Notes: generated by a model from the sequence alone, not told the origin. Positions 36,569 to 44,988 are shown, counted from the first letter of the stretch. The stretch: DNA of 64,000 nucleotides from an uncultured Eubacteriales bacterium (GCA_900315485.1 OMZI01000011.1:38334-102333); one strand, 5' to 3'. Numbers and translations: made by a program.

Positions 36569-37414
36569 ATGGATAGGATAGTTGATACATCAAGCATAAA
36601 AGACGCAGAGAATTGCAGGTCGTTCGTTGTCTTCGATACTGAGACTACTGGTCTGTATCCTTGGCGTGACAAGATAATAGAGATAGGCGCTGTTAGATTC
36701 CGTGATGGAGAGCCGGTCGAGACTTTTCATTCGATGATTGATCCGAAGATACATATACCGGAGATGGTAACGCAGATCAATCACATCACTGACGATATGG
36801 TTGCCGGAGCTCCGACCGCAGGCGAGGCCATGGCAGCATTTGACGAATTCGCCGGAACTGATGACATTGTCGGCCACAATATCGACTTTGACCTCAGATT
36901 CATAAAGAGTGCCGGCAGCGCTTTGCCTGATAATAGCCGCAAGTATTTCGATACTGCGGAACTGGCACGACAGATAGTCAAAGGCCCGGACAAGGTCTTT
37001 GATAAAGAGACCGGCAAATGGAAGAATGATTATAACTCGCAATATGAGGTGAAGGGACACAATCTCGGACTTATGTGCGAGTTCTACGGGATAGAGCATG
37101 GCGAACTTCACAGAGCGGATGTAGATGCTCTCGCAACAGGCAGACTGCTGGTCGCAATGATGCAGGATACTGAGCGGGTAAGAAAGGCTAAGAGGAACTC
37201 AAGGATGGCTAAGGATTTTGAATTCGACATAGTAGAGCACATTGGTGTACTGGCCGAGAAGACCAAGGGCTGGAAGAGAGAGATCAACCTCATTTCCTGG
37301 GGTGGAGCAGAACCTAAGATAGATATCAGGGACTGGTCACCTGACCATAGTAAGATGGGTAAAGGCATCAGCCTGACGGCGGATGAAATAGAGAAGCTGA
37401 AAGAATTGCTTTAA
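36569..37414 (+). CDS. DnaQ-like 3'-5' exonuclease
   Basis: 281 residues. The DEDDh active site is complete: Asp23 and Glu25 in VVFDTETTGL, the Asp in GHNIDFDLRF near 113, and His181/Asp186 in HRADVDA. The C-terminal 70 residues are an extra region not needed for catalysis (RNSRMAKDFEFDIVEHIGVL). It resembles the epsilon/PolC exonuclease domain as a free-standing protein. Next to a WYL gene and a restriction operon it may serve defence or DNA repair. Confidence 0.85.
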   Translation: MDRIVDTSSIKDAENCRSFVVFDTETTGLYPWRDKIIEIGAVRFRDGEPVETFHSMIDPKIHIPEMVTQINHITDDMVAGAPTAGEAMAAFDEFAGTDDIVGHNIDFDLRFIKSAGSALPDNSRKYFDTAELARQIVKGPDKVFDKETGKWKNDYNSQYEVKGHNLGLMCEFYGIEHGELHRADVDALATGRLLVAMMQDTERVRKAKRNSRMAKDFEFDIVEHIGVLAEKTKGWKREINLISWGGAEPKIDIRDWSPDHSKMGKGISLTADEIEKLKELL

Positions 37415-37427
37415 ATGAGAAACTTAT

Positions 37428-37496
37428 ATGGATCAGGAAAGGTTTAGCCAAGAGCTGATTGACAGGGTCATCGAACTGTCAAGGGCATTCATGTAA
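37428..37496 (+). pseudogene. 22-codon fragment
   Basis: A short ATG-started frame with coding-like composition (QELIDRVIELSRAFM) between the exonuclease and fic genes. No good ribosome site is visible. It may be the remnant of a longer gene. Confidence 0.25.
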
Positions 37497-37517
37497 AAGA
37501 GACGTCAAGGAGGACTT

Positions 37518-38633
37518 ATGCAAGATATTATAAAAGATCCTTTTGAAGAATACATAAGACAATCAGACCCTGATAAAAGAGCACTTGGGTATGCGTGGTA
37601 TACAGCTATTGGCCTGCAGGATGTTGATGGGCTCAAAACATCTGACTACCTGAGGAAAACGGCCGAGGACAATATCAATGGGCATATCACTTTGGCTGAT
37701 GCAAGCAGACTGATTGAGAGCTATTATGAAGAAACTTCCAATGATGAGCCTGATGACAATAAGGAAGCAGATATAGTATCTACGCGGATAGCAAGAATGC
37801 TTGCGGAAGATGCATTCACTTTTTCAGTTCCTCAATATATAAGCATTCACAAAAGATTATTTGAGGGCATTTACTCACACGCTGGTAAAATACGTGACTA
37901 CAACATTTCCAAAAAAGAATGGGTACTAGATGGAGATACTGTGCGTTACGGAAACTATTCTGAATTAGAGCAGTTGCTTGAATACGATATCCGGACAGAA
38001 AAGGAATATACGTACAAGTATGATAATATTTCGAACCTGATCAAACATCTTGCAAGATTCATTTCAAGATTATGGCAAATACATGCATTCGGAGAAGGAA
38101 ATACCAGAACTACAGCTGTTTTCTTCATCAAGTATCTGAGATCTGTTGGCTTCGATGTAACTAATGACATATTTGCGAGACATTCATGGTATTTCAGGAA
38201 TGCTCTTGTGAGAGCAAATTATAACAATTATCCTGCAGGTGTAAGTGAGACTACTGAATATCTGGAATTATTCCTGAGAAATCTACTTCTTAATGAGGAT
38301 AACGAACTTAAGAACAGATATCTCCATATTAGATGGAACGATGTAAAACAGGACATTGAGGAGACAAAACAGGACATTGAACCGCAAAAACAGGACATTG
38401 AGCCATTGAAACAGGACATCTTTATTCCGGATGAAATAGGAAATAAGACAAAACAGCATATTTTGACTATTTTCTATGAATATGGGTATGAGAAGTTCTT
38501 TGGACGTTCCGAAGTAATGCATCTATTAGGCATCACAGCATCGCCGGCATCAGCCCTGATCAAAAAGATGGTAAATGCAGGAATTATTTATCCAATCAAA
38601 GGTAAAGGGAAAGGCAAGTATTTGTTCAGATAA
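37518..38633 (+). CDS. Fic-family protein (probable AMP-transferase)
   Basis: 371 residues. The Fic motif reads HAFGEGNTRT (near 190-199), keeping the catalytic His, the metal-binding acidic residue and the Arg, with Thr in place of the usual Gly in GNGR. An N-terminal helical part (DNINGHITLADASRLIESYY) precedes it. The C-terminal 60 residues look like a winged helix (HLLGITASPASALIKKMV). No clear inhibitory (S/T)xxxE(G/N) helix is found. Between Fic core and winged helix lies a repeated KQDIE linker. An AAGGAGG site precedes the ATG. Fic proteins attach AMP to target proteins and often act as toxins. Confidence 0.85.
   Translation: MQDIIKDPFEEYIRQSDPDKRALGYAWYTAIGLQDVDGLKTSDYLRKTAEDNINGHITLADASRLIESYYEETSNDEPDDNKEADIVSTRIARMLAEDAFTFSVPQYISIHKRLFEGIYSHAGKIRDYNISKKEWVLDGDTVRYGNYSELEQLLEYDIRTEKEYTYKYDNISNLIKHLARFISRLWQIHAFGEGNTRTTAVFFIKYLRSVGFDVTNDIFARHSWYFRNALVRANYNNYPAGVSETTEYLELFLRNLLLNEDNELKNRYLHIRWNDVKQDIEETKQDIEPQKQDIEPLKQDIFIPDEIGNKTKQHILTIFYEYGYEKFFGRSEVMHLLGITASPASALIKKMVNAGIIYPIKGKGKGKYLFR
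38346..38420 (+). repeat. Four 21-base tandem repeats inside the fic gene
   Basis: AAACAGGACAT recurs at 38346, 38367, 38388 and 38409, each encoding a KQDIE-type unit of seven residues. The array is in frame and forms a charged, likely helical linker. Confidence 0.85.
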
Positions 38634-38677
38634 CCTTAGTTTTCTGAAGGACTGGAAGGGTACGAGGTATAAGCCAT

Positions 38678-39121
38678 ATGAAAACAGCGATAGTATATTA
38701 CTCTCAGCATCACGGCAATACTAAGAAGCTGCTGGATGCTATAGCAGAAAAGCACGATGTAACACTTATTGATGTAGTCAGAGACAAGGATGTTGATATA
38801 TCTGAATATGACAGGATCGGACTTGCATCCGGTATATATTTCAGCGCATTCGCAAAGCAGATCATTGCTTTTGCCGAAGAGAAGCTGCCGGAAAACAAGG
38901 AAGTGTTCTTCATCGCTACATGCGGCGCCGCGCCGACAGACTCGTTCTTCAATGGTATCCGCAAGATCACGGACAGCAAACACTGCCGTTTTGCCGGACA
39001 GTATATTTGCACCGGTTACGACACTTTCGGACCTTTCAAATTGGTGGGAGGCCTCAAGAAGGGACACCCGGATGCAGACGAGATCCGCAAGGCAGTAGAG
39101 TTCTATGAGGGAATGAAGTGA
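38678..39121 (+). CDS. Flavodoxin-family protein
   Basis: 147 residues. The N-terminal FMN phosphate loop SQHHGNTKK follows strand TAIVYY, and the second FMN segment is ATCGAAPTDSF. It is of the long-standing 'flavodoxin-like' type common in Clostridia and should carry electrons or reduce small substrates through FMN. A separate, more acidic flavodoxin is encoded at 43808. Its last bases overlap the GTG of the broken acetyltransferase frame. Confidence 0.85.
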   Translation: MKTAIVYYSQHHGNTKKLLDAIAEKHDVTLIDVVRDKDVDISEYDRIGLASGIYFSAFAKQIIAFAEEKLPENKEVFFIATCGAAPTDSFFNGIRKITDSKHCRFAGQYICTGYDTFGPFKLVGGLKKGHPDADEIRKAVEFYEGMK

Positions 39122-39330
39122 TTATCAGAGCATATAAGGACGATGACCTTCCAGAGACATTGGCAGGAAGTTGCTCTGTAGCTCTCGGATATGCAGACTG
39201 TGAACAGCCGGCAGCAAAGCCGCGCAGAGAAGGTTACACAGTAAGAGTGCATGTCCCTGCCTCAACCGGCAGGGATTTTTGCTGTATGTACAGAAAAATG
39301 ATATGTATTGTCCTGATAAATGGCCGTTGA
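39118..39330 (+). pseudogene. Remnant of a GNAT acetyltransferase gene
   Basis: The frame starts at GTG 39118 with IIRAYKDDDLPE, a common GNAT N-terminus, and then loses similarity. The acetyl-CoA site is absent, and a terminator hairpin lies within the frame. I treat it as a 5' fragment. Confidence 0.45.
39254..39280 (+). terminator. Rho-independent terminator of the flavodoxin transcript
   Basis: Eight-base arms TCCCTGCC and GGCAGGGA with loop TCAACC, followed by five T. Confidence 0.85.
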
Positions 39331-39393
39331 GGAACAAATCGCAAGTAGTTGATGAAAGCACCCTTTGAGACGGTTAAAATATGATTATAGGCA

Positions 39394-39409
39394 GTCCCAA
39401 ATTTGGGAC
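39394..39409. promoter_or_regulatory. Perfect 16-base palindrome, possible operator
   Basis: GTCCCAAATTTGGGAC lies just downstream of a weak promoter-like pair (TTGAGA 39365-39370 and TATAGG 39386-39391, 15-base spacing) and 185-200 bases before the membrane-protein gene at 39588. No matching repressor is identified. Confidence 0.4.
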
Positions 39410-39493
39410 GCATGAGCGAGTATCCTAATCTCAGGTAAGTATATTGCAAAAGTAAAACCTCAGTGGATTTAAACACAGAAAGAAGGTGGGATT

Positions 39494-39565
39494 ATGGACT
39501 ATCATCAGATTATGACAGAAATCACCTCGCAGCTCACCGGCAATACAGAAGAAGATATCAGATAA
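39494..39565 (+). pseudogene. N-terminal fragment of a TPR-type protein
   Basis: 23 codons from an ATG preceded by AAGAAGGTGGG, ending at TAA. The peptide (IMTEITSQLTGNTEEDI) matches, from memory, the start of a family of about 300-residue TPR proteins of Clostridia whose C-terminal part appears, also broken, at 62379-62834. Confidence 0.4.
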
Positions 39566-39587
39566 CTATTATTAAGGAGACTGACTG

Positions 39588-40079
39588 ATGCTTGCGATAA
39601 AACTGATCCTGGAAGGCCTTGGCCTGGGCTTCCTGCTATATCTCATCTGCGCCATCGGGATCCGTAACGGAGCGATTGGAATGGTACATCTGTACGACAA
39701 AAAGGTCCGGGAACGGGTCGTCCAGCTCGGTATGACAACCCATGAAGAGACCAGAAAAAGGAGCGCACTGTTCAAAGGACTATGTGTTCCCGGATATTTC
39801 GTATATGTGCTCGTTTGCGTGTACATGATCAATGGTGCGCGTGGGTTTCTGTCTGGCTTTTGGCAGATGTTTGTTATTCTGTCGATCATGAACCTGATAG
39901 ATCGCTTCCTGATCGACGATTACTGGGTAGGACACACTGATGCATGGATCATTCCCGGTACTGAAGATCTGAGACCGTATATAACTAGGAAAGATAAACA
40001 GCAGAAATGGATCATGGGAACTATGGGCATGGCGGTCGTTTCAGCTGCGCTGGCAGGAATCATGGCAGTGATTCTGTAA
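39588..40079 (+). CDS. Predicted four-helix membrane protein
   Basis: 163 residues with hydrophobic segments near 5-25, 65-85, 88-105 and 140-162, and a conserved-looking stretch NLIDRFLIDDYWVGHTDAWIIPGTE. An AAGGAG site precedes the ATG. Layout and the (I)D-rich loop resemble the membrane protein at 58942-59439, suggesting one family. It leads a three-gene operon with 40080 and the ATC-hydrolase-like gene. Function is unknown. Confidence 0.65.
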   Translation: MLAIKLILEGLGLGFLLYLICAIGIRNGAIGMVHLYDKKVRERVVQLGMTTHEETRKRSALFKGLCVPGYFVYVLVCVYMINGARGFLSGFWQMFVILSIMNLIDRFLIDDYWVGHTDAWIIPGTEDLRPYITRKDKQQKWIMGTMGMAVVSAALAGIMAVIL

Positions 40080-40568
40080 ATGGAAAGAGAGCATATTATG
40101 AGACTTGAGAAATCGTTGATCTATAAGAACTTCTATAAAGACCTGGCTGAAAGATACGGCGCAGGCGCAACATATACAACCGATATATCTGACGCCAGAT
40201 GGATGGCATATGACATACCGGGAAATATAGGGTGGATGACCTACCTTGCAATGCTGGCGAAAATGATCAGGGGCGGAGAGTATGGGAGCGCTGCACTCTC
40301 AGCAGCTCCGGCGGCGCTTATGATCACAGGCGTTGCAGAGCTGATCAGCGAGAGAATAGAAGGACTTGACCGTGAGCTTCCCGAGAATCGCCTGTTCAGA
40401 GGATTTGGCGCGCTAACTCTCGGAGGCATTACAGGCATCTCCGCATCAGTCATAACAAAATCAGGCAAAAGGACAAAGTGCACAATGGGCGGCGGTGCAG
40501 CTCTGTGCGCAGTGTTTGCCGGACTGCTGCTCAGAGGATATAAGATCAAGGCGAAAAATGAACGATAA
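40080..40568 (+). CDS. Small membrane protein of unknown function
   Basis: 162 residues. A soluble N-terminus is followed by hydrophobic segments (GSAALSAAPAALMITGVAEL, ALTLGGITGISASVI, GGGAALCAVFAGLLL) and a basic tail. The ATG at 40080 directly follows the previous stop; the ATG at 40098 (MRLEKSL), with GGAAAGAGAG before it, is an equally likely start. It overlaps the next gene by 11 bases. No family is recognised. Confidence 0.6.
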   Translation: MEREHIMRLEKSLIYKNFYKDLAERYGAGATYTTDISDARWMAYDIPGNIGWMTYLAMLAKMIRGGEYGSAALSAAPAALMITGVAELISERIEGLDRELPENRLFRGFGALTLGGITGISASVITKSGKRTKCTMGGGAALCAVFAGLLLRGYKIKAKNER

Positions 40569-41175
40569 AGAAATAGCGAAAAACCTTAGATCATATTCTA
40601 AGTATTACAGAAACGTTCTGTTCAACGAAGGATTCAGGGATGTTGATCAAAGAATGATGTCATATGATGCGAGACTCACGGAGATGTACAGATCCGGGGA
40701 GTTTGAAGCTCACAATATATATCCATCTACAAACGTTTCATTCGTTTATGCCGTCATAGCCATGTGCCTTGAGCTGAAGGAAGCCGGATATACAGATGAC
40801 AGGATCATTCCGGCGATTGAAAAAGGCATGGCAGACCGGTGGAGTGCCTTCGTTAAGATCCTGAATTTCATAGACCGATTTCCGTTCTGCTTTTCAGCTG
40901 TAAGAATATGGAATAAATCTGATCATGAGGACAGGGTAAAAGATGGCAGCATTACTTATGACCATTTCAGCCTTGAAAAAGAAAAGATCGAATACAGAAT
41001 AAGCAAATGTATGTATGTTGAGATGTTTGAGCATTATGGGATCAGACCGCTTTGCAAGATATTCTGCAATACTGATCGGATAGCCTATTCCGGCCTGACC
41101 GGACATGTTGATTTCATCCGTCATTCGGACTTGTCTGATGGGGATATATGTTTTGATGAGATAATTAAGAAATAG
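40558..41175 (+). CDS. L-2-amino-thiazoline-4-carboxylic acid hydrolase-like protein
   Basis: 205 residues resembling the ATC hydrolase family, mostly in the C-terminal half (CMYVEMFEHYGIRPLCKIFCNTDRIAYSGL and SDGDICFDE). The founding enzyme opens a thiazoline ring on the way to cysteine, but most family members have no tested substrate. The start overlaps the preceding gene by 11 bases. Thiazoline rings occur in some metal chelators, so its place next to the metal-linked genes is noteworthy but unproven. Confidence 0.65.
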   Translation: MNDKEIAKNLRSYSKYYRNVLFNEGFRDVDQRMMSYDARLTEMYRSGEFEAHNIYPSTNVSFVYAVIAMCLELKEAGYTDDRIIPAIEKGMADRWSAFVKILNFIDRFPFCFSAVRIWNKSDHEDRVKDGSITYDHFSLEKEKIEYRISKCMYVEMFEHYGIRPLCKIFCNTDRIAYSGLTGHVDFIRHSDLSDGDICFDEIIKK

Positions 41176-41187
41176 TAGCAAAATGAG

Positions 41188-41210
41188 CTCTCCGAAAAAG
41201 GAGAGTTTTT
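41188..41210 (+). terminator. Rho-independent terminator
   Basis: CTCTCC/GGAGAG arms with loop GAAAAA, then five T that run directly into the next promoter's TTGACA. Confidence 0.8.
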
Positions 41211-41212
41211 CT

Positions 41213-41259
41213 TTGACATGTGAGTTAGATATGGCTAATATAAGTATGATACATCTAAC
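41213..41259 (+). promoter_or_regulatory. Promoter with DtxR-like operator (site A)
   Basis: TTGACA (41213-41218), 17-base spacer, TAATAT (41236-41241). The spacer and -10 contain GTTAGATATGGCTAAT (41224-41239), 14 of 19 positions matching the DtxR consensus as I recall it (TTAGGTTAGSCTAACCTAA). A further half-site ATCTAAC lies at 41253-41259. It drives DUF6110 and the P-type ATPase. Confidence 0.65.
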
Positions 41260-41317
41260 TGAGCTCTGTGCAGTGTATTTGTGTCGATTTGAATGAATAA
41301 TTGAAGGAGGCAATAAA

Positions 41318-41632
41318 ATGGGAATCTGGAAATGGAGTCACGCCGGTATTTTCGTTGGAGGAATGGTGTTCGCAACTAAAGGCATCGAAGCTCTGAAGAG
41401 CAAAGCTGCTCACAAGGCGTACGTTAATGCCACGGCATTTGGACTTAGATGCAGAGATGAGGTAATGGAAAGCGTCACTTCGGTAAGAGAAGGCTGCGAG
41501 GACATCTACGCCGAGGCAGTAGAACTCAACGAAGAAAGAGCAAATGCTCCTGAAGCTGAAGCCGTAGTGATCGAAGATAAGAGCAAAGCTGCCGGGCCTG
41601 CGAAGAAAACAGCGAAAAAGGGAGACAAATAA
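41318..41632 (+). CDS. DUF6110-family protein
   Basis: 104 residues. The N-terminus (WKWSHAGIFVGGMVFATKGIEAL) carries one membrane segment. A helical part with charged residues follows, and the tail is Ala/Lys-rich. DUF6110 genes are commonly found next to HMA2-type metal P-type ATPases, as here, 15 bases upstream. An AAGGAGG site selects the ATG. I infer a metal-handling partner of the pump. Confidence 0.7.
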   Translation: MGIWKWSHAGIFVGGMVFATKGIEALKSKAAHKAYVNATAFGLRCRDEVMESVTSVREGCEDIYAEAVELNEERANAPEAEAVVIEDKSKAAGPAKKTAKKGDK

Positions 41633-41647
41633 AGGACGGAGGCGCTT

Positions 41648-43720
41648 ATGAGATTTATAGTCCGCGCAGAGTCGCGCGGCAGGATCAGGGTACATGCTGA
41701 CATTGACAGAATGCATCTGTCAGAGGCAGATACTCTGGAATACTATCTGAAAGCTCTTCCGGGAGTCGGTCATGTCAAGGTATATGACCGTACACGAGAT
41801 GTTGTAATCAACTACACATGCTGCAGAGAAGACCTGGTAGAAGCTCTGGCGGTATTCTCGTTTAATGATGAGAGAGCTAAGGCTCTTGTGCCTGAGCACA
41901 CGAGCAGGGCCTCGGACAGAGAGTTTGAAGAGCGGCTTGTGAACCGTATCATCGTGAGATATGCGCGCAAACTGTTGCTGCCGCATCCGCTGAGAGTTAT
42001 GTGGTGTGCGTATAAGGCAGCGGGATTCTTGCTTGATGGGGTCAAAGCGCTCAGCAGAGGTGATGTGAATGTTGCAGTACTTGATGCAGCGGCGATTACT
42101 GTGTCTTTAGCACGGGGAGACCATGATACATCGTCATCGGTAATGTTCCTGCTGGGAATCGGCGACCTGCTGGAGGAGTGGGCGCGCAAAAAGTCTATAG
42201 AGGACCTGGCAGGCCTGATGTCACTCAATGTCGATAAGGCCTGGGCGGTGCGAAACGGAACTGAAGTCCTGGTACCTGTATCTGAAATCCAGGCGGGTGA
42301 GCAAGTTATAGTCAGGATGGGAAATATGATACCGCTCGATGGCAAAGTCATATCCGGAACAGCAATGGTCAACCAGCAGACGATGTCAGGAGAATCGATG
42401 CCTGTTAAGAAGGCTGCGGGCAGCTATGTGTATGGCGGCACAGTAGTCGAAGAAGGCGAGTGCCTGCTAAAAGTAGACAAGGAGGCCGGCAGCGGCAGGT
42501 ATGACCGCATAGTCAGGATGATCGAGGAGTCTGAGAAACTCAAGTCAACAAGCGAATCAAAGGCTGCAGGCCTTGCAGACCGCCTTGTGCCGTACAGTCT
42601 GGCCGGAACCGTCATAGCTTATGCGCTGACACGCAATGTTCAGACTGCAATGTCCTTCCTGATGGTCGACTATTCCTGTGCTCTCAAACTGTCAATGCCT
42701 CTGGCTGTCCTCTCTGCGATGAGAGAAAGCGGCAGGCACAGGATCACAGTGAAGGGCGGAAAGTTCCTGGAGATTGTCTCAGAAGCTGATACCATAGTAT
42801 TTGATAAGACGGGAACTCTCACGAAAGCGACCCCGTCAGTAGCAGACGTAATACCTTTTGGCGGAAACAACAGTGATGAAATGCTGAGGATAGCGGCATG
42901 CCTGGAGGAACACTACCCTCACTCTATAGCTAATGCAGTTGTAGAAGCTGCCAGGAAAAAGGGCCTTGATCATGATGAAATGCATTCTGAGGTAGGGTAT
43001 GTAGTCGCGCATGGCATCACAAGCTCGATAGAGGGCAACAAGGCATCGATTGGCAGCTATCATTTCATCTTTGAAGATGAGGGCTGCAAGGTGCCTGAAG
43101 GTGAAGAGGAGAAGTTCAACAATCTTCCTGATGAGTACTCGCTGCTCTATCTTTCAGTGGCGGACAGGCTTGCTGCGGTTATATGCATTGACGATCCTGT
43201 GCGCGAGGGCGTGAAAGAGGTCATTGAAAAGCTCAGAGAGAATGGCTTCAGACGGATAGTGATGATGACAGGCGACAGCAGAAAAACCGCTGCATATGTA
43301 GCTTCACAGACAGGCGTTGATGAATACATCCCGGAAGTCCTTCCGGAGGATAAGGCTGAATTTATCAGAAATGCCAGAGAAAACGGCCATAAGGTAATCA
43401 TGATAGGTGACGGGGTAAATGATTCGCCGGCGCTGTCTGAGGCTGATGCAGGTATCGCAGTTAACACAGGAGCGGCTATTGCAAGAGAGATCGCAGATAT
43501 AACGATCGAGGCAGAGGACCTTCGGGAACTGATCGTGCTCAGAAATATCTCGGATGCATTGATGCACAGGATAGACAGAGATTACAGGGTGATCATCTCA
43601 TTCAATTCTCTCCTGATACTGTTGGGAGCTTTCGGGATCATTGCACCGGCAACTTCGGCAATGCTCCATAATTTATCAACAATAGGCATCAGCTTGTATA
43701 ACATGACAGACCTGATATAG
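41648..43720 (+). CDS. P1B-type metal-transporting ATPase
   Basis: 690 residues. The actuator motif is MSGES (near 246), the phosphorylated Asp386 lies in FDKTGTLT and the hinge motif is MIGDGVND (near 587). The N-terminal domain (FIVRAESRGRIRVHADI) is HMA-like but lacks CxxC. The transmembrane ion-binding motif reads SCA (near 342-344) instead of the CPC of copper pumps, so the metal is not predictable and may be iron, manganese or cobalt. The DtxR-like promoter upstream points to iron or manganese. Confidence 0.85.
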   Translation: MRFIVRAESRGRIRVHADIDRMHLSEADTLEYYLKALPGVGHVKVYDRTRDVVINYTCCREDLVEALAVFSFNDERAKALVPEHTSRASDREFEERLVNRIIVRYARKLLLPHPLRVMWCAYKAAGFLLDGVKALSRGDVNVAVLDAAAITVSLARGDHDTSSSVMFLLGIGDLLEEWARKKSIEDLAGLMSLNVDKAWAVRNGTEVLVPVSEIQAGEQVIVRMGNMIPLDGKVISGTAMVNQQTMSGESMPVKKAAGSYVYGGTVVEEGECLLKVDKEAGSGRYDRIVRMIEESEKLKSTSESKAAGLADRLVPYSLAGTVIAYALTRNVQTAMSFLMVDYSCALKLSMPLAVLSAMRESGRHRITVKGGKFLEIVSEADTIVFDKTGTLTKATPSVADVIPFGGNNSDEMLRIAACLEEHYPHSIANAVVEAARKKGLDHDEMHSEVGYVVAHGITSSIEGNKASIGSYHFIFEDEGCKVPEGEEEKFNNLPDEYSLLYLSVADRLAAVICIDDPVREGVKEVIEKLRENGFRRIVMMTGDSRKTAAYVASQTGVDEYIPEVLPEDKAEFIRNARENGHKVIMIGDGVNDSPALSEADAGIAVNTGAAIAREIADITIEAEDLRELIVLRNISDALMHRIDRDYRVIISFNSLLILLGAFGIIAPATSAMLHNLSTIGISLYNMTDLI

Positions 43721-43755
43721 GATGCCCGAGCGATCTGACAGCGAGTAATAATAAA

Positions 43756-43784
43756 GAGACCGGCTTTTGCAGCCGGTCTCTGTT
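43756..43784. terminator. Bidirectional terminator between convergent genes
   Basis: Perfect ten-base arms GAGACCGGCT and AGCCGGTCTC with a five-base loop, A-rich before and TGTT after. It serves the ATPase (+) and the flavodoxin (-). Confidence 0.85.
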
Positions 43785-43807
43785 AAATGTGAGAAAATTG
43801 CTTTTGA

Positions 43808-44230
43808 TTACGCAATCGCTGCTCCGAGAGCCTCGCATGCCGCAACTGCATCATCGTCCGGAGCTTCATTGGCAATGACAGGATCAGCGGCCAGAGATAT
43901 TCCTGACATCCTGGCATCATCTGCCCAGCTGTTCATCCATTCTCCGCCGCCCCATCCGTACGAACCGAACAGGCCGACCTTCTTGCCGCCGAGCTTGCGT
44001 TTCACATCGTCCCACATTGGCTGGAATTCATCCTCTTCGAGGACCTCGGCGCCCATTGCCGGGCAGCCGAATGCGATGCCGTCGAATCCTGCGACATCTG
44101 CAGGACCAAACTCTGCTGATGTGAGCTTGCTTACCTCAGCGCCTGCCTTCTCAGCACCTGCTGCTACAGCGTCAGCCATTGCTTCTGTGTTTCCGGTTGC
44201 AGACCAGAATACTACTGCTACTTTACTCAT
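43808..44230 (-). CDS. Flavodoxin
   Basis: 140 residues, a short-chain flavodoxin. The FMN phosphate loop WSATGNTEAM follows strand VAVVF; GCPAMGAEVLEE and FGSYGWGGGEW complete the cofactor site. The protein is very acidic. Flavodoxin commonly replaces ferredoxin when iron is short. It is the second gene after DUF3793, 80 bases downstream, and is probably under the same DtxR-like operator. Confidence 0.92.
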   Translation of the reverse strand: MSKVAVVFWSATGNTEAMADAVAAGAEKAGAEVSKLTSAEFGPADVAGFDGIAFGCPAMGAEVLEEDEFQPMWDDVKRKLGGKKVGLFGSYGWGGGEWMNSWADDARMSGISLAADPVIANEAPDDDAVAACEALGAAIA

Positions 44231-44310
44231 TTCACTTGTTCCTTTCTATATGCTTATATATGGTTACAAAACCGGGTATCCCCGAGGATCGTCTCAATTA
44301 TCTGCGTATG

Positions 44311-44910
44311 CTAACTTGCTACCGTGAGCTGGTAGATGCTGCGTTTGCCGCTTCTCCAGAGAGCGCTGTACACGCTGAAGCACTTCCTGTATTTTTCAAA
44401 CTGCTCTATCGCTGCATCCTTATCTCCATAAACTTTCCAGATGCCTGTATACTTGGAATTCTTGCCGTTGTTATCTATGAAACCCTTCACATCCTGAAGG
44501 GGATAGCCAAGAAAGATCCCTATTTCATGAGGAAATCTCATCTCATCCGGCTCCTTACCGGACAGGCGGCTCATGAGGTGATCAAGACAGCTCCTGATAC
44601 TGCACTCGGCTGAGCTGCATCCTTCGCAGCACAAACAGCTTTCATATCCAAAGGAACTCAGAAATCCCTGCACTTCCGGGTCGGTCAGAGTGCGGGCGAG
44701 AGATGTGTAACGATATACATATATGAGTGCACTTGTGGCCGTTCTGCGAAGTATGCACATGCTTAGTCCGTATTCAGCGAAGCCATCATTCCATTCTGCA
44801 ACGGCTTCTTCGACAGACGAATCAGAAGGGCATTTACAGCAGAACAGGCTGCCGGATTTGAGCGATGCAAGTGTCGGTGCACAGCAGTCTATGAGATAGT
44901 TTTCGAACAT
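44311..44910 (-). CDS. DUF3793 family protein
   Basis: 199 residues with many Cys (DCCAPTL, FCCKCP, SCLCCEGCSSAEC) and the segment MRFPHEIGIFLGYPLQDVKGFI, which match DUF3793. Genes of this family frequently lie beside flavodoxin or iron-transport genes in Clostridia. The Cys clusters suggest metal binding. The promoter on the minus strand carries a DtxR-like site (44931-44946). Function is unknown. Confidence 0.75.
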   Translation of the reverse strand: MFENYLIDCCAPTLASLKSGSLFCCKCPSDSSVEEAVAEWNDGFAEYGLSMCILRRTATSALIYVYRYTSLARTLTDPEVQGFLSSFGYESCLCCEGCSSAECSIRSCLDHLMSRLSGKEPDEMRFPHEIGIFLGYPLQDVKGFIDNNGKNSKYTGIWKVYGDKDAAIEQFEKYRKCFSVYSALWRSGKRSIYQLTVAS

Positions 44911-44930
44911 TGAAGATCCTTTCCTGTGCG

Positions 44931-44957
44931 GTTAGTTATCTCTAACCAAGGTCACAA
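44931..44957 (-). promoter_or_regulatory. Promoter with DtxR-like operator (site B) for DUF3793-flavodoxin
   Basis: The palindrome GTTAGTTATCTCTAAC (44931-44946) has five-base arms GTTAG/CTAAC six bases apart. On the minus strand TTGTGA, then 17 bases, then TAACCG places the -10 inside the right half-site, as at the other three sites. Confidence 0.6.
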
Positions 44958-44988
44958 TACATCCTTCTCAAAGGAAAGTCAATACAGT

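Noticed and set aside
38346-38420. Short regular repeats as a possible CRISPR array
   Set aside because: They are in-frame 21-base coding repeats inside fic with no spacers of CRISPR length.
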